From contig CM030360.1 of the NCBI GenBank assembly GCA_017893485.1, positions 145,142,516-145,206,515 on the forward strand: a DNA stretch of 64,000 nucleotides, read 5' to 3'. The stretch is from Hemerocallis citrina. Taxonomy: Eukaryota > Streptophyta > Magnoliopsida > Asparagales > Asphodelaceae. Below are positions 12,340-23,212 of this stretch, in pieces. A program made the translations under genes and the position numbers. Within the stretch, counting starts at the first letter, position 1, and each line of letters starts with the position of its first letter. The notes beneath the pieces are model-generated. The model was given only the letters and a program-made list of their open reading frames with translations. It searched no databases and had not been told where the DNA came from.

Positions 12340-12905
12340 GAAGTACCAAATTGTGTAAGGTCAGCTCAGAACAACAGAGACTGAACATGAAGTTCAAAAT
12401 TTGTTAGCTCAGAACAACAGAACCTGAGCATGTGTAGTTTAAAATTGTGTAAGCTCAGCTCAGGACGACAGAAACCGAATACGATGTTCAAATTGTGTAA
12501 GCTCCAAACAAACAGAAACAGAGCATGAAGTATCAAATTGTGAAGGCTCAGCTCAGAACAAACATAAACAGAGCATGAAGTATCAAATTGTGTAAGCTCA
12601 GAACAAATAGAAACTGAACATGAAGTATCAAATTTTGTAAGCTCACCTCAGAACAGCAGAAACTTAACATGAAGCATCATATTGTGTAAGCTCAAGACAA
12701 ACAGAATCTGAACATGAAGTATCAAATTTTGTAAGCTCACCTCAGAACAGCAGAAACTTAACATGAAGCATCATATTGTGTAAGCTCAAGACAAACAGAA
12801 TCTGAACATGAAGTTTCAAATTTTGTAAGCTCACAACAACACAAACTGAATATGTAGTTCAAAATGTGTAAACTCAGAACAACAGACACTGAACATGAGG
12901 TTTAA
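12340..12905 (-). repeat. Inverted, degenerate copy of the 45-bp minisatellite
   Basis: The same unit in opposite orientation (ATGAAGTATCAAATT, GTAAGCTCAGAACA), more diverged and with variable spacing. With 10614-11690 it forms a large imperfect inverted repeat inside the MULE. Confidence 0.75.
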
Positions 12906-13234
12906 AAATAACCAGTAGGCTCAGAACACACTATTCATAACTAGGGCTGCATTGGGGTGCCGTGCCAACTAGGATATGATAGATATATAATCAAGAATAA
13001 ATACAACAAGCTTGAAGTAATTATTCAGAACATAAAGTGTTTTGCATCACTGCCTACACCAACAAACCGAAGGAGAGAATCAAACACCAAAAGGCTAAAA
13101 TGAGTATCCAACACATACGCTTCCAACGTCATTTACAAGAAATATATATTATGTTGTTTGGAGCTTACAAAATTTGAGACTTCATGTTCTGTTTCTGTTG
13201 TTTTGAGCTTATCATCAACTGTCTTATATATATA

Positions 13235-13441
13235 GAGTAAGTCTATTAAGAGTTTGGGAGCTGAAATCTTTATCCTAAGCGGGGGTTTTTAACCATTCGT
13301 TCGCGACTGATCGCGATCGAACGACTCATCTTCGATCTCGCTTATCTTCAGAATGTTTCGGGGTAAAAGGGGTAAAATAAAAAACCCCTATCTCTCTTTC
13401 TTACTCACGATCAATCGACCTCCTTCATAATAGACTAACTC
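13235..13441. mobile_element. Small MITE with MULE-like ends (copy 1)
   Basis: 207 bp. It starts GAGTAAGTCTATTAAGAG, identical to the terminus of the surrounding MULE, and ends with the near-complement ATAGACTAACTC. The interior keeps a shortened version of the MULE inverted repeat (GATCGCGATCGAACGACTC, GGGTAAAAGGGGTAAAAT). Flanks are TA-rich. Looks like a deletion derivative of the same family. Confidence 0.7.
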
Positions 13442-13793
13442 ATGTATATATATAGACTAAAAAAAACCAGTAGGCTCAGAACACACAATTCATAACTAGG
13501 GCTGCAATGGGGTGTCGTGCCAACTAGGATATGATAGATATATAATCAAGAATAAATACAACAAGCTTGAAATAATTATTCAGATCATAAAGTGTTTTGC
13601 ATCACTGCCTACACCAACACACCGAAGGAGAGAATCAACCACCAAAAGGCTAAAATGAGTATCCAACACATACGCATCCAACATCAGTTACCAAAAAAAT
13701 ATAGTTTCTGTTTGTTCTGAGCTGACATTATTTGATACTTCATGTTCTGTTTATGTTGTTCGGAGCTTATCATCAACTGTCTTATATATATAT

Positions 13794-13998
13794 AGTAAGT
13801 CTATTAAGAGCTTGAGGGCTGAAATCCTTATCCAGAGCGGGGGTTTTTAGCCATTCGTTCGCCTTAATAGAGATGGAACGACTCATATTCGATCCCGCTT
13901 ATCTTCAGAATGTTTGGGGGTAAAAGGGATAAAATCAAAAATCCCTATCTCTTATCTTCTCACAATCAATCGACCAAGCTCACATAATAGACTTACTC
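13794..13998. mobile_element. Small MITE with MULE-like ends (copy 2)
   Basis: Copy carried by the second 556-bp unit. Its first bases (GAG) have decayed to TAG, while the right end ATAGACTTACTC is closer to the MULE terminus than copy 1. Confidence 0.65.
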
Positions 13999-14510
13999 AT
14001 GAATATATATAGACTAAAAAAAACCAGTAGGCTCATAACACACAATTCATAACTAGGGCTGCATTGGGGTGCCGTGCCAACTAGGATATGATAGATATAT
14101 AATCAAGAATAAATACAACAAGCTTGAAATAATTATTCAGATCATAAAGTGTTTTGCATCACTGCCCAAAAATCAGATGAATTGAGCTAGACTCAAATCA
14201 CGTAAATGTAAGGTAACTGTTGAGGGCATTGGGCATTCAAAAACCTTTATTTCATTTCTTCCCCATCTTCTCTCCCGCTCATAGCCCAAACTATATTCAA
14301 CTTTGAATAATTATCATGGCACACAACCAAATACGCTTCAAAAACAATAATTTCAATCCCCAAAAATTAATAACCAACTTATATCAAAATCAATCTCATC
14401 ATTGCCTACACACAAAACCGAATGAAAATGCAAGAAATTAAACAGAAATCATAAAAAAATTTATGAGAATCAAACACTTCCCTCCGGAATCTGAGAGAGG
14501 CAGAACCCAC

Positions 14511-15097
14511 TGAGAGTAGAAATCGAAACCCTTATCGTGGTTTGGGTTTTCCGTCGGAGAGAGAGAACGAACTTGAGAGAGCTCTTCTTTGGTCGTGAGA
14601 CGATAAGGGAGATAGGGGTTGATCGATTATACCCCTTTTACCCCTCAACAGATCTGAAGATAAGTGGCTGGAGATGGGGTTTTTTCGTGGAGTTGGGTTT
14701 ACACAAGTGACGAAGAAAGAGGGCGGGAGTGAGAGCTCCACTTTGGTGGTGATTAGGGTTTCGAAGAGAGCTGGACGAAGATAGAGATCGGGAGAGAGAG
14801 CGTGAGAAGAGAAGAGATAGGGATTAGGGTTTCGAAGAGAGCGGGATGAAGATCGAGAGCGAGAGAGAGAGCGTGAGAAAATAAGAGAGGGATTAGGGTT
14901 TCGCTAGAGAGCGGGACGAAGATAGAGAGCGGGAGAGAGGAGAGCGTGAGAATATAAGAGATAGGGGGATTTCGATTATACCCCTTTTACCCCTCATCAA
15001 TTCCGAAGATAAGCGGCTGGAGATCTCAGCCGTTCGATCGCGATCAAACGCGATCGGATGGCTGAAATCTCCAGCTCCCCAGCTCTTAATAGACTTA

Positions 15098-15100
<3 letters not shown>
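14511..15100. repeat. Right terminal inverted repeat of MULE
   Basis: Complement of 5853-6442, same length. It is followed by (CT)n and (TA)n microsatellite. Confidence 0.85.
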
Positions 15101-15154
<54 letters not shown>

Positions 15155-15476
15155 TATTTGTGAGAGGAGTGAATGGAGGAAAATGAAAAGGATTGGCTAG
15201 ATTGGCTTCGGATTGGCAAAGGAGAAATAAAGGAGGAAGGGAATGAGAGAATGTCAAGGTTGTAGGCGTCATTATATAAGAAAATATAGGAGTAGTTATA
15301 ATAACTACTCCCACCACTAACAACACTAACACCACTCACAAATTCAAGTCATTTTTCCCTCCATGCAAAAATCAGCCGGCCACCATCTCTTCTACATGCC
15401 CAAACACGTGCACGTGCATTGCACTTGCACACACTTTACAAAATCAATTATTTATATTTTAAAATTAAAACTTAAG

Positions 15477-15573
<97 letters not shown>

Positions 15574-16026
15574 GTATGTAAAAATTAGTTTAGTTAAAAA
15601 TAATAATTTTTCATGCACAAATAAAATAAACACACATTTCAAAATTTCATTTTGAAAAGAATACGCTTAAATACGTGCGCCGAAAACACGTGCGTTGCCT
15701 GTAAAATATCAAAATACAAAATCAACTTTATCAACTGAAAAATATTAAAGATGATCAAAATACAACATAAGAAAAATATATTTAATATACACATTCGATA
15801 ATGTACTCAATACGTGCACAGAAAAAATTTAAATCAAAATAAGAGAAAAATGAATTTCTATTTATAAAACGAATTCGAATACATAAAATAAATAATTGAA
15901 ATACATAGAAAATATCACACGTAGCAGTGGAAAATACGTAATCATACGTGCATCGATAACACGTAAAAAATACGTAAAAATACGGAGATTGAAATTTAAT
16001 ATTTGAGTTGACTCAAATATGATAAA
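15101..16026. other. AT-rich flank with long (TA)n, no gene
   Basis: Starts with (CT)n-(TA)n beside the MULE end, then a short purine-rich stretch (15160-15250) resembling 5727-5815 on the other side of the MULE. Next come a G-box-like palindrome cluster CACGTGCACGTGCATTGCAC (15405-15424) and a run of about 45 TA units. The rest is AT-rich with scattered TACGTG. It may be the outer part of the LTR that begins at 1810, but I could not find that LTR's end. Confidence 0.5.
15479..15569. repeat. (TA)n microsatellite, ~45 units
   Basis: Uninterrupted TA dinucleotides over about 90 bp. The 72-codon frame across it is meaningless. Confidence 0.98.
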
Positions 16027-16087
16027 TGTCACGCCCCGCTTCCCAAAAAGAATACGGAATACGGATTTGGAAAAACAGGAGTTACTA
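16027..16087 (-). repeat. 3' LTR remnant, ~60 bp
   Basis: Starts TGTCACGCCCCGCTTCCC like every family LTR and ends AACAGGAGTTAC, which resembles the other LTR edge (AACAGGGGTTACA). The roughly 4 kb between appears deleted, leaving both edges fused. Confidence 0.5.
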
Positions 16088-16331
16088 TAGAAGAAATTCT
16101 TTGATGTGGATTAGCCTCATTTATATCCATCTGTAGACTTGCCTTCTCGACATCAAGTTGCAGGTTTGCCTCCACGATATCAGGTTGCAGGTTACCATCT
16201 GGATATTTGGTTGCACATTTTGCCTCCCCGATATCCAGGTGCAATTTGCTTCCATTGACGTCTAGTTGCATGATTGCTATCTCGACATCCAGTTGCAACA
16301 AAACGATAAACGAAATGATGCGATCTTCCAC
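16029..16331 (-). CDS. Short reading frame with 9-residue repeats (retroelement ORF)
   Basis: 100 codons. It begins MED and carries five to six units of QLDVExASL (27 bp each) plus the spacer ATKYPDGNL, the same layout as 152-634. The last ~18 residues run into the LTR remnant, so the natural C-terminus is lost. It lies within an otherwise non-coding element. No known domain recognised. Shared start, repeat and spacer between two diverged copies argue that the frame belongs to the family, but whether it is translated is unknown. Confidence 0.3.
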   Translation of the reverse strand: MEDRIISFIVLLQLDVEIAIMQLDVNGSKLHLDIGEAKCATKYPDGNLQPDIVEANLQLDVEKASLQMDINEANPHQRISSIVTPVFPNPYSVFFLGSGA

Positions 16332-17075
16332 GCGTACTTAGATATTGATTGCTCAATTTAAGTACGAAGTTACATTTTGAAATTTGTGATATTAAAATAC
16401 ACAATTATTCGAAATAAAAAAAAATGTTTTGGAAAACAATTTTATAGAAGATCTAAAATATAACAAATAATAATCGAAATACACAAAATATTCGAAAAAA
16501 AATTATAAAGAAAATATAGGCAGAAGAATAATGAATTTTATACTCAATAAAGAGTCAACAAAGGAGGACGACTACAAGAGACGAAAGAAAATAAGAAATC
16601 AAAGAATTGAATATGAAGGAAAAGGAACGATGGGGCACAAGCAGAATTTGAAGAGAATATAGCAGGAAAAGAATAACTAGCATGATACTCAAATGAATCA
16701 ACAAATGAAGATGAATGCAAGGCACGGAAAGCAATGAATGGCACACAAACTGAAATAAAAGGGAATGAACGAGGCAAGCAGAAATAAGAGATCGCTTGCA
16801 CCGAAATCAGAAGAATATGGGTATGGAAAGAATGAATCATACCCAAGATGAAATCAATCAAAGAGGACGACTGAAAAAGAGACGGAAGAATCAAGGAATC
16901 AAAGAATCAAGGGATCGAATGTGAAGGGATCAAATGAATGGAATAAGACCAGTATCAGATCAAGTTGATTATAATTCATTCATGCATGCATGGTTGGTAA
17001 AATGTTGAGCCGATTCCAGATCGAGCCAAGCTTGTCTAATATATTAGTCAACTAATAAATTAACCAAAACTGGTG

Positions 17076-17086
17076 CTCTGATACCA
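17076..17086 (-). other. Primer binding site (initiator tRNA-Met)
   Basis: CTCTGATACCA, complement of TGGTATCAGAG, 10 bp from the LTR edge at 17097. On the minus strand it continues as GCACCA. Confidence 0.8.
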
Positions 17087-17096
17087 CTAAAAATCC

Positions 17097-20000
17097 TGTC
17101 ACGCCCCGCTTCCCAAAAAGAATACGGAATACGGATACGAGACAAAAATCCAGCGAATGATTTTTATCATCTATAAGCTGTTCAGGAATCTGTACAACAT
17201 ATCACAATATAATCAGAGTCGGAAGCCAGAAAAGTCAATCACATGCACATATGAACCAAATACCAATAAGAATACTTGAAATAAAATATATTAATCTCAA
17301 ATAGTCATGATCTGAATAACACAAATATCCTGGGTCACATTGCCCAAATACAAGATAAATATCCAAGTAGCGGATACAATGTTCAAAATGAGCAACAGAA
17401 AATAAATGAAGATAGCAAAAGCTCCAGCCAACTAGAACTTTAGATCACATACTCCATCAGGCAGCTGATCACCAAAATTTGCAATTGATAATTGCAGGAG
17501 AAGGAAAGAGAAAACAAGTACCCGTCAATTGCAAGTTACGGACCACTTATAATGTAGGATACAAGTACAGGGGATAGATAATTCTAAGTAACAAGCATAG
17601 CATGGTATAAGTGTGTCAACAAAAATATAATATCTAACATGAATCAAGAAAATAGAAACAAGTAGCATGGTATACTAACAGGTACAGGTAACATGTATCA
17701 GGTGTCAAGTAATCAGGTAAACAGGTAAACATGTAACAGGTATACAGGTAAACAGGTACTCATGGAACATGTATCAGGTAACAGGTATACAGGGAATCAG
17801 ATTATGTCATGTCAAATCTTGTTATATTACTATCTAGGTAGCACTTTATGCATCACAGCTTTTACTACATGGTTGCTACAACAAACAGTTTCGCTTTAGA
17901 TTTCGTAGTGGAGTCCATAGGGCAGTGTACTCAAGGTTTAGGATAACAGGAATAACAGGAATAGGTAGAACCTAGTGGTTCTCTTCCGAGTACACCTTCC
18001 TACAGGAAAGTATGCAGTCAGGTACAGGAAACGGGCATAACCAAGTAGTTATCTTCCGAGTACATCCTCCTATGGGGAAGCATGCAGTCAGGTACAGGTA
18101 ACAGAATCATGAATCATGTATTCATGAACACGTAACAGGCAGGCAGGACACAGGTCCTCATCTCAGTACACATTTCTATATTTTCCACTACTAGATCTTT
18201 TTCTTAACCCCGGCTTGGTCATTTATTATTATAATCAAGCATGCATGTATGTATCGCAAAATAAAGCAAGGATAACAAGGTATAAGCATGTATCAAGTTC
18301 AGGGTGCAAAATAAACAAGTACAGGTACAACATAACATATAACAGGGTAAAACAACTAGTTTTCTAATTCAGGACAGCAAGACATTATTGTACAAAAACG
18401 GTGATTACCGTTACTACAAACATCCAAATTTGGATCCGTCAAAGGATCTGGAAAATAGACTCCCACACAAATCCAGCGAATATAAATAAGTCATATAGTA
18501 ATTCACAACATCATAACTCAAAACAGGTTTGAATCCAAAAAAACATGTTTAGTTAGAAATCAGTCAAACGAATTCTCAGTCAGGAAAACCGCATAAAAAT
18601 CTCTCAAATAAATTCAGAAAAAATCTGGGGTATTCCCCTATATATCTAGAAGCAAAATATCAGGTTTCATAATATTCCAGTAAAATTAGTCTAGTCATCA
18701 AAAATAAGAACACATCAAGAAACGAAAGTTTGGCAAATCTGGAATTCTCAACACTGCTGTACGAAAACTGAAATATCTCGCAATCCGTGAAACTAAATCC
18801 AAATCTGCCAAAGGAAGATGAAAATAGATATAATAAACTAACTTTCATATTTCACAAACATTTTCCATTCAGTAAAAGGAATCAGGGTGAAAACACGATT
18901 CTATACAGAACAGCGAGCAAAATACAGCAAGTATATTTTTCATAAACGAGCATGAAACGGCACATAAAACTCATCAATAAAATCTACCAAAATTCTGGGT
19001 AATCCCTAGATAAGTATAGAAAGACTGACCAAAGTTTCAAATCAAAATATTATGTGTAGCACAAGTATCAAATTCATTTAGTTATCAAAATCAACAGGAA
19101 ACGAAATCTGAAAAGGTCAACACCTCTGCAGTAAATCAGTCATATCTTACACATACGAAAACGAAATCAAGCAAGATCAAAGGGGTTGGAAAATAGACAA
19201 AATTCTCTAAAACTCATGTTTTATACCAAAATTAAGTTACTAACTTCAAGACAGTCCAAAACAACAAACAAAACAGATCAGCGTCAAAATACAGATTTTT
19301 CCCTTAACGACAACTCAGCATATATCATACAAAACTTGTTCAAAGCACAACCAAACATGAAATCAAGTCTACCAATTGTCCAAATATCATGAATTAGGGT
19401 ATCTAGTGTGTCCACACCAAGTATATCACATGGGTCTCAACCAAATCACGAATTCTCACAAAAAAAATCTCACATACATGATCAAAATCAAGAACGGGCA
19501 AAACCTAAGTTAATTCATGTCAAGATTGTGTCGTGAGGCAACTATGGTCAAGTTTTCACAATATAGACAAAAACCATAAAGCAAAACACAAACAAGAGTC
19601 ATCTCTAGGCCCAACTACACTATATGTGGTATTTTTGACTTGTATCAAACAAATGAATTGGAGTACAAGTTACTTGCCTTAACCGGGAATGAAAGCACAA
19701 AAAAAAAGAATAACGAGAACGGATTCCCGGCAACGAACCAACAAATGGATTGAACACGAACCACGATCTCGAACAAGATCACGAATCCAAAGAACAAATA
19801 ACCCACGAACACGATCGGACGGCTGAGATCATGAGATCAAGAGATCAAGGCGATCGGATCAGATCGGACGACTCTGATCGAAGATCAAGATCAAGATCGA
19901 GATGTGATCAGTATCTTGATGATGATAATGATGATCGGATCAGATTGACGATCTAACGGCCACCAATCAAAGTGATCAAAGAACTCCATGATGACGATGA

Positions 20001-21440
20001 TCATGATGATCGAGTCGATCGGACGGTCCACAATCAAAAGATCAAGAAACATGATGATCAAGAGGATCACGACGATCGGATGGCTCACAATCAACAAGAT
20101 CAAAACTCAATCAACCAGCACACAACAACTCAGTCCAAACAGTGGATCCCAACCAATACCCAACACCTTATAACAGCCCTGATTAATCCTCCACCCGGAA
20201 CACCGAACCGCGACAGGGAAAGGAAGAAATAGCAGTGGCTGACGGCGGGAATGTCGTAGACATTGGGAAGACAGGCCGGGGCTGTCGCAGGTGGCTGCGA
20301 CGAAGGGGAAACGATACACAGGTGTGCGGGGTGGCGCGCTACTGTCGCCCAGGCTGTTGCACGTCGGAGGAAGCACACCCATGGGCGGAGTGCGCTGCTA
20401 TAGTGCGCACAAGACGTCGCGGCAGCGACGCTGGCTGGCGGCAAGGCGGAGGAACACAGGCGGCTACAGCAGGCGCGTCAGAGAAGAGGGACGACGGCCT
20501 GGCGCGACGGGAAAAGTCGAGAGGGAGAGGGAGAAGAGGGATGGGCTGCGGAAAGGCCCACTGACGGTGACGAGGAGAGGAGGCAGGGCGTAGTGGACGG
20601 GTTGAAGAGGAGGAGAGCGGGAGGTGAAGAGGCGCAGAGAACGATGGGTTGAGAAGGCGGCTGGAGGTGGAAGGTGAACAGGCCAGAGAGACGGTAATGG
20701 GTTTATATAGGCAGGTTGAGATGTAGGGTTTAGGTTAGTTTCGGGTCTGGGGTGTTTTAATAAGGTAATGGGTAAATTACGGGTCTGGGTGAGACGAGCA
20801 AATGGGTTTGGGGGAATACTAACGAGTATTGGGTTTATTTAATGGGTTTTGGGTATTTTAGACGGGTTAATGGGTTAGATAGGTTATAGTATTAGGGTTT
20901 TAAAATTAAACAGGAAAATTAAATAACAAATAAAAATATTGTTTACAAAAAAATGTAATTTGCATTACAAAATAGTATTTATTTAAAATAGATACAATAT
21001 AATTAGCACATAGAAATGGATTTTCAATAACCCGCCAAATTTAGTAATAATAATAACAATAATAACAGTAATAATAATAAGAGAAATAATAACAAAACTA
21101 GGAATTGTATTTCAATATAAAATCATAGAAAATAGTTACAATTTAAAATTATTGATCAAGAACAAATTTTTAAAATAGAAGATCCAAAAAAATACATTTT
21201 GACAAAAGAATTTGAAAATCGGAAAAATAATTTGCGAAAATTTTTAAAATACAGAAAATACACGAAAATACATTTTTGGGAAAATAGGGGTTACAATAAA
21301 AGAGTGCGAAAAATGCATAAATAGTCGGATTCCAAAATACGTAGTGAAACACATTACAAATATTACCGGTAACGGTACAAAATACACGTGCGTAACACAC
21401 GAGGGCAAACTTGTTATTTCCAATTTTGCGGGGTGTTACA
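17097..21440 (-). mobile_element. Long LTR (minus) with intron-like layout
   Basis: On the minus strand it starts TGTAACACCCCGCAAAATTG and ends GGGAAGCGGGGCGTGACA. The GC-rich leader is 19740-20740. An AAG|GCAAGT donor (GC type) lies at 19677. The position equivalent to the acceptor of sister copies, near 17482, reads TTGCAA instead of TTGCAG. Conserved blocks include ACTACATGGTTGCTACA (about 17867) and TTTTCCACTACTAGATCTTT (about 18181). GC-rich frames at 20130-20593 have no recognisable protein and are leader sequence. Confidence 0.7.
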
Positions 21441-23048
21441 AAAATTCCATCGTTTTTTGAACCAATGAGTGTGAGGTTTGGGTTTTTTTATTTCTCCCTG
21501 GCCAAGACTCGCTGCCTCAAAAAGCGAGTAGGTTTTTCCCAAACTCGCTTTTTGAGACAACGAGTATCGTTTGGGGTTTTTTAATACCCCAGGCTCACTG
21601 TTTCAAACTCACTCTCTCTTTCAACTCTATATCTCCCTCTTACTCATCTAACCTCGAAACTCTAACCCATTTTGTCCTTTCTTTTTTCGTTTGTTTCATA
21701 AATGTCTTATCATATGAACTGTCTATTGTTAGAAAATATAAGGTAACTGAACTTGTATCGGTATAATTCCATTGCAATCTAAACTTTTCTATTTTATCTT
21801 TGAGTCATAGAGTAAGACAGCATGATTATACACATACAGGAGATGCTAATCTCTATAATAAATTACAAAGAAAGCTATCAAGTGGCTCTTATTCAATCTC
21901 CCCTAAAATCAATGGTCTAGATTGATTCTCACAAAATATATTTTTCCGCCCAAAATTTTAAACCCAAAATTAAAATTTCCCTCCGAAACTAAAAAATTCA
22001 TTACTTTATTACTATCTCTCTCTTCTCTCTTCCCTTTTACATATTTCTCTCTTTTTCTCTCTCCCTCTCTCTCTCCCATTCTTTGTTAACTTACTTAGAA
22101 ATTTAGTTTTAAGATTTCGAGTTTGTAAAATTTTCAGATATGTTTTTTTATTGCACATGTTATATTGAAAATAGCAAATATCTTTTCAACAATTATATTT
22201 CATTATTTTCCACCCTTAAAGTTCTAAGAAGTTGAATTTTACACCCTCATTTATAATTATTTTCAACATATACTAATAGAAATAGGACTTTTATTTACAA
22301 CTAATTATTGTCATACTATTCAAATTTGAACTACATAATTGTTGCTTTACTGTTTGCAGGATTTTTTTTGTGTTGTATCGTTCCGAAGACGTGCCGTAGG
22401 CACGTCTCCACGGGCAAATCTAGTAATAGAATAGAAAGTAATGCTTAATTTGAAATCATCAGAATATATGTAAGATAACATGATTAATTATACACACATA
22501 TATGAGATGATGATGATGATGATAACTAAAGATAATGCTCCAAGATCATCAGAATACATGTATCATACTAATCTCGTATACAAAAGAAAAAATGTATCAT
22601 ATTAATTAATAATTAATCCATTTATGAATTTCCTATAAAGCGACAAAAAACTAATGAATTAATGAAGCACACAAGAAAGTTTGGCAACCAAATTAACAAG
22701 AAAGATCGACAAAATGGGTTAGGGTTTCAGGGTTAGAAGAGGAAGAGGGAGATAGAGAGTTGAAAGAGAGAGTGAGTTCGAAACAACGAGCCTGGGGTAT
22801 TAAAAACCCCCAAACGACACTCGCTATCTCAAAAAGCGAGTTTGGGAAAAACCCACTCACTTTTTGAGACAGTGAGTCTTGGCCAGAAAGAAATAAAAAA
22901 AAACCAAAACTCACACTCGCTATCTCAAAAAGCGATGGGATTTTTACTAAACTCGCTTTTTGAGACAACGAGTAGGTCAGTTTGGGAATTTTTAGAAAAA
23001 GTAGGTTAGTTTTGGAAAAACTTTCAAAAAGTGGGTCATTTTGGGAAA
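21441..23048. mobile_element. Inverted-repeat DNA element, left end lost, hosting a Helitron
   Basis: Inverted arms about 21450-21680 and 22710-22930, containing repeats of CTCGCTTTTTGAGACAACGAG that are self-complementary at their ends. The right arm continues to about 23048 (GTGGGTCATTTTGGGAAAA) while the left is cut by the LTR edge at 21440. Possibly Mutator-like; no transposase. The small frame at 22693-23088 is a shadow of the arm. Confidence 0.55.
21850..22423 (+). mobile_element. Non-autonomous Helitron, 574 bp
   Basis: Begins TCTCTATAATAAATTAC after an A and ends CTAG before a T. A perfect 8-bp stem hairpin GACGTGCC-GTA-GGCACGTC lies 17 bp from the 3' end, followed by TCCACGGGCAAATCTAG. 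5' TC, 3' CTRR, terminal hairpin and an A/T host site are the defining Helitron features. No Rep/helicase. Confidence 0.8.
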
Positions 23049-23212
23049 AAAAACCTCCACTCATAGGCTGCCACGTCATCACGCGCATCGCCCATGATCT
23101 TCCAATAGGGGAGTTTATTGCCGTTTATGCAAAAAACCCAAAAAAGAAATAAAATCTCTCAGAGACTGATATGCAAGGATTTGGGGACTGATATGCCATG
23201 TTTTCAGCTGAA
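23049..23212 (-). repeat. 3' LTR remnant of the Ty3/gypsy element
   Basis: Matches 42700-42865 of the 5' LTR (CACGCGCATCGCC, CTTCCAATAGGGGAGTTTAT, GGGACTGATATGCCA). It abuts the integrase reading frame directly, so the polypurine tract and the integrase end have been deleted. Its other end is cut by the element at 21441-23048. Confidence 0.75.

Larger units (their letters stand above)
12910..14165. repeat. Tandem block of ~556 bp, 2.3 copies
   Basis: Copies start at AACCAGTAGGCTCA near 12910, 13465 and 14022; the third stops after about 145 bp. The first two each enclose a small inverted-repeat element (13235-13441, 13794-13998). The duplication came after insertion of that element. Confidence 0.85.
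5853..15100 (+). mobile_element. Mutator-like element (MULE) with long terminal inverted repeats
   Basis: The ends are GAGTAAGTCTATTAAGAG at 5853 and its complement ending at 15100, and the inverted repeats run 590 bp each. Inside lie a FAR1-type transposase pseudogene, two oppositely oriented minisatellites and a triplicated block. Long inverted repeats plus a MULE transposase domain are diagnostic of Mutator elements. A 9-bp target duplication cannot be confirmed: the left flank is (TA)n, and the right flank is (CT)n followed by (TA)n. The stretch 9363-10590 between the gene and the minisatellite shows no feature beyond AT-rich DNA; 14166-14510 likewise. Confidence 0.85.
16027..21440 (-). 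mobile_element. Non-coding LTR retroelement with 4.3-kb LTR (LARD-like)
   Basis: Minus-strand element. The 5' LTR is 17097-21440, the primer site 17076-17086, the internal region about 1 kb, and the 3' LTR is reduced to about 60 bp (16027-16087). No gag, protease, reverse transcriptase or integrase. The flanking pentamers (ATAAA at 16022, AAAAT at 21441) do not match, so one side may have been deleted or rearranged; the neighbouring element at 21441 has lost its left end here. Confidence 0.65.

Noticed and set aside
15363..15581. 72-codon frame
   Set aside because: Mostly (TA)n translated as alternating Y and I.
20130..20593. Several overlapping GC-rich frames on both strands
   Set aside because: GC-rich LTR leader; frames overlap in several phases, lack conserved motifs, and sister LTRs do not share the protein sequence.
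16027..21445. Target-site duplication for this LTR element
   Set aside because: Flanking pentamers ATAAA and AAAAT do not match; no simple shift of the boundary repairs it.
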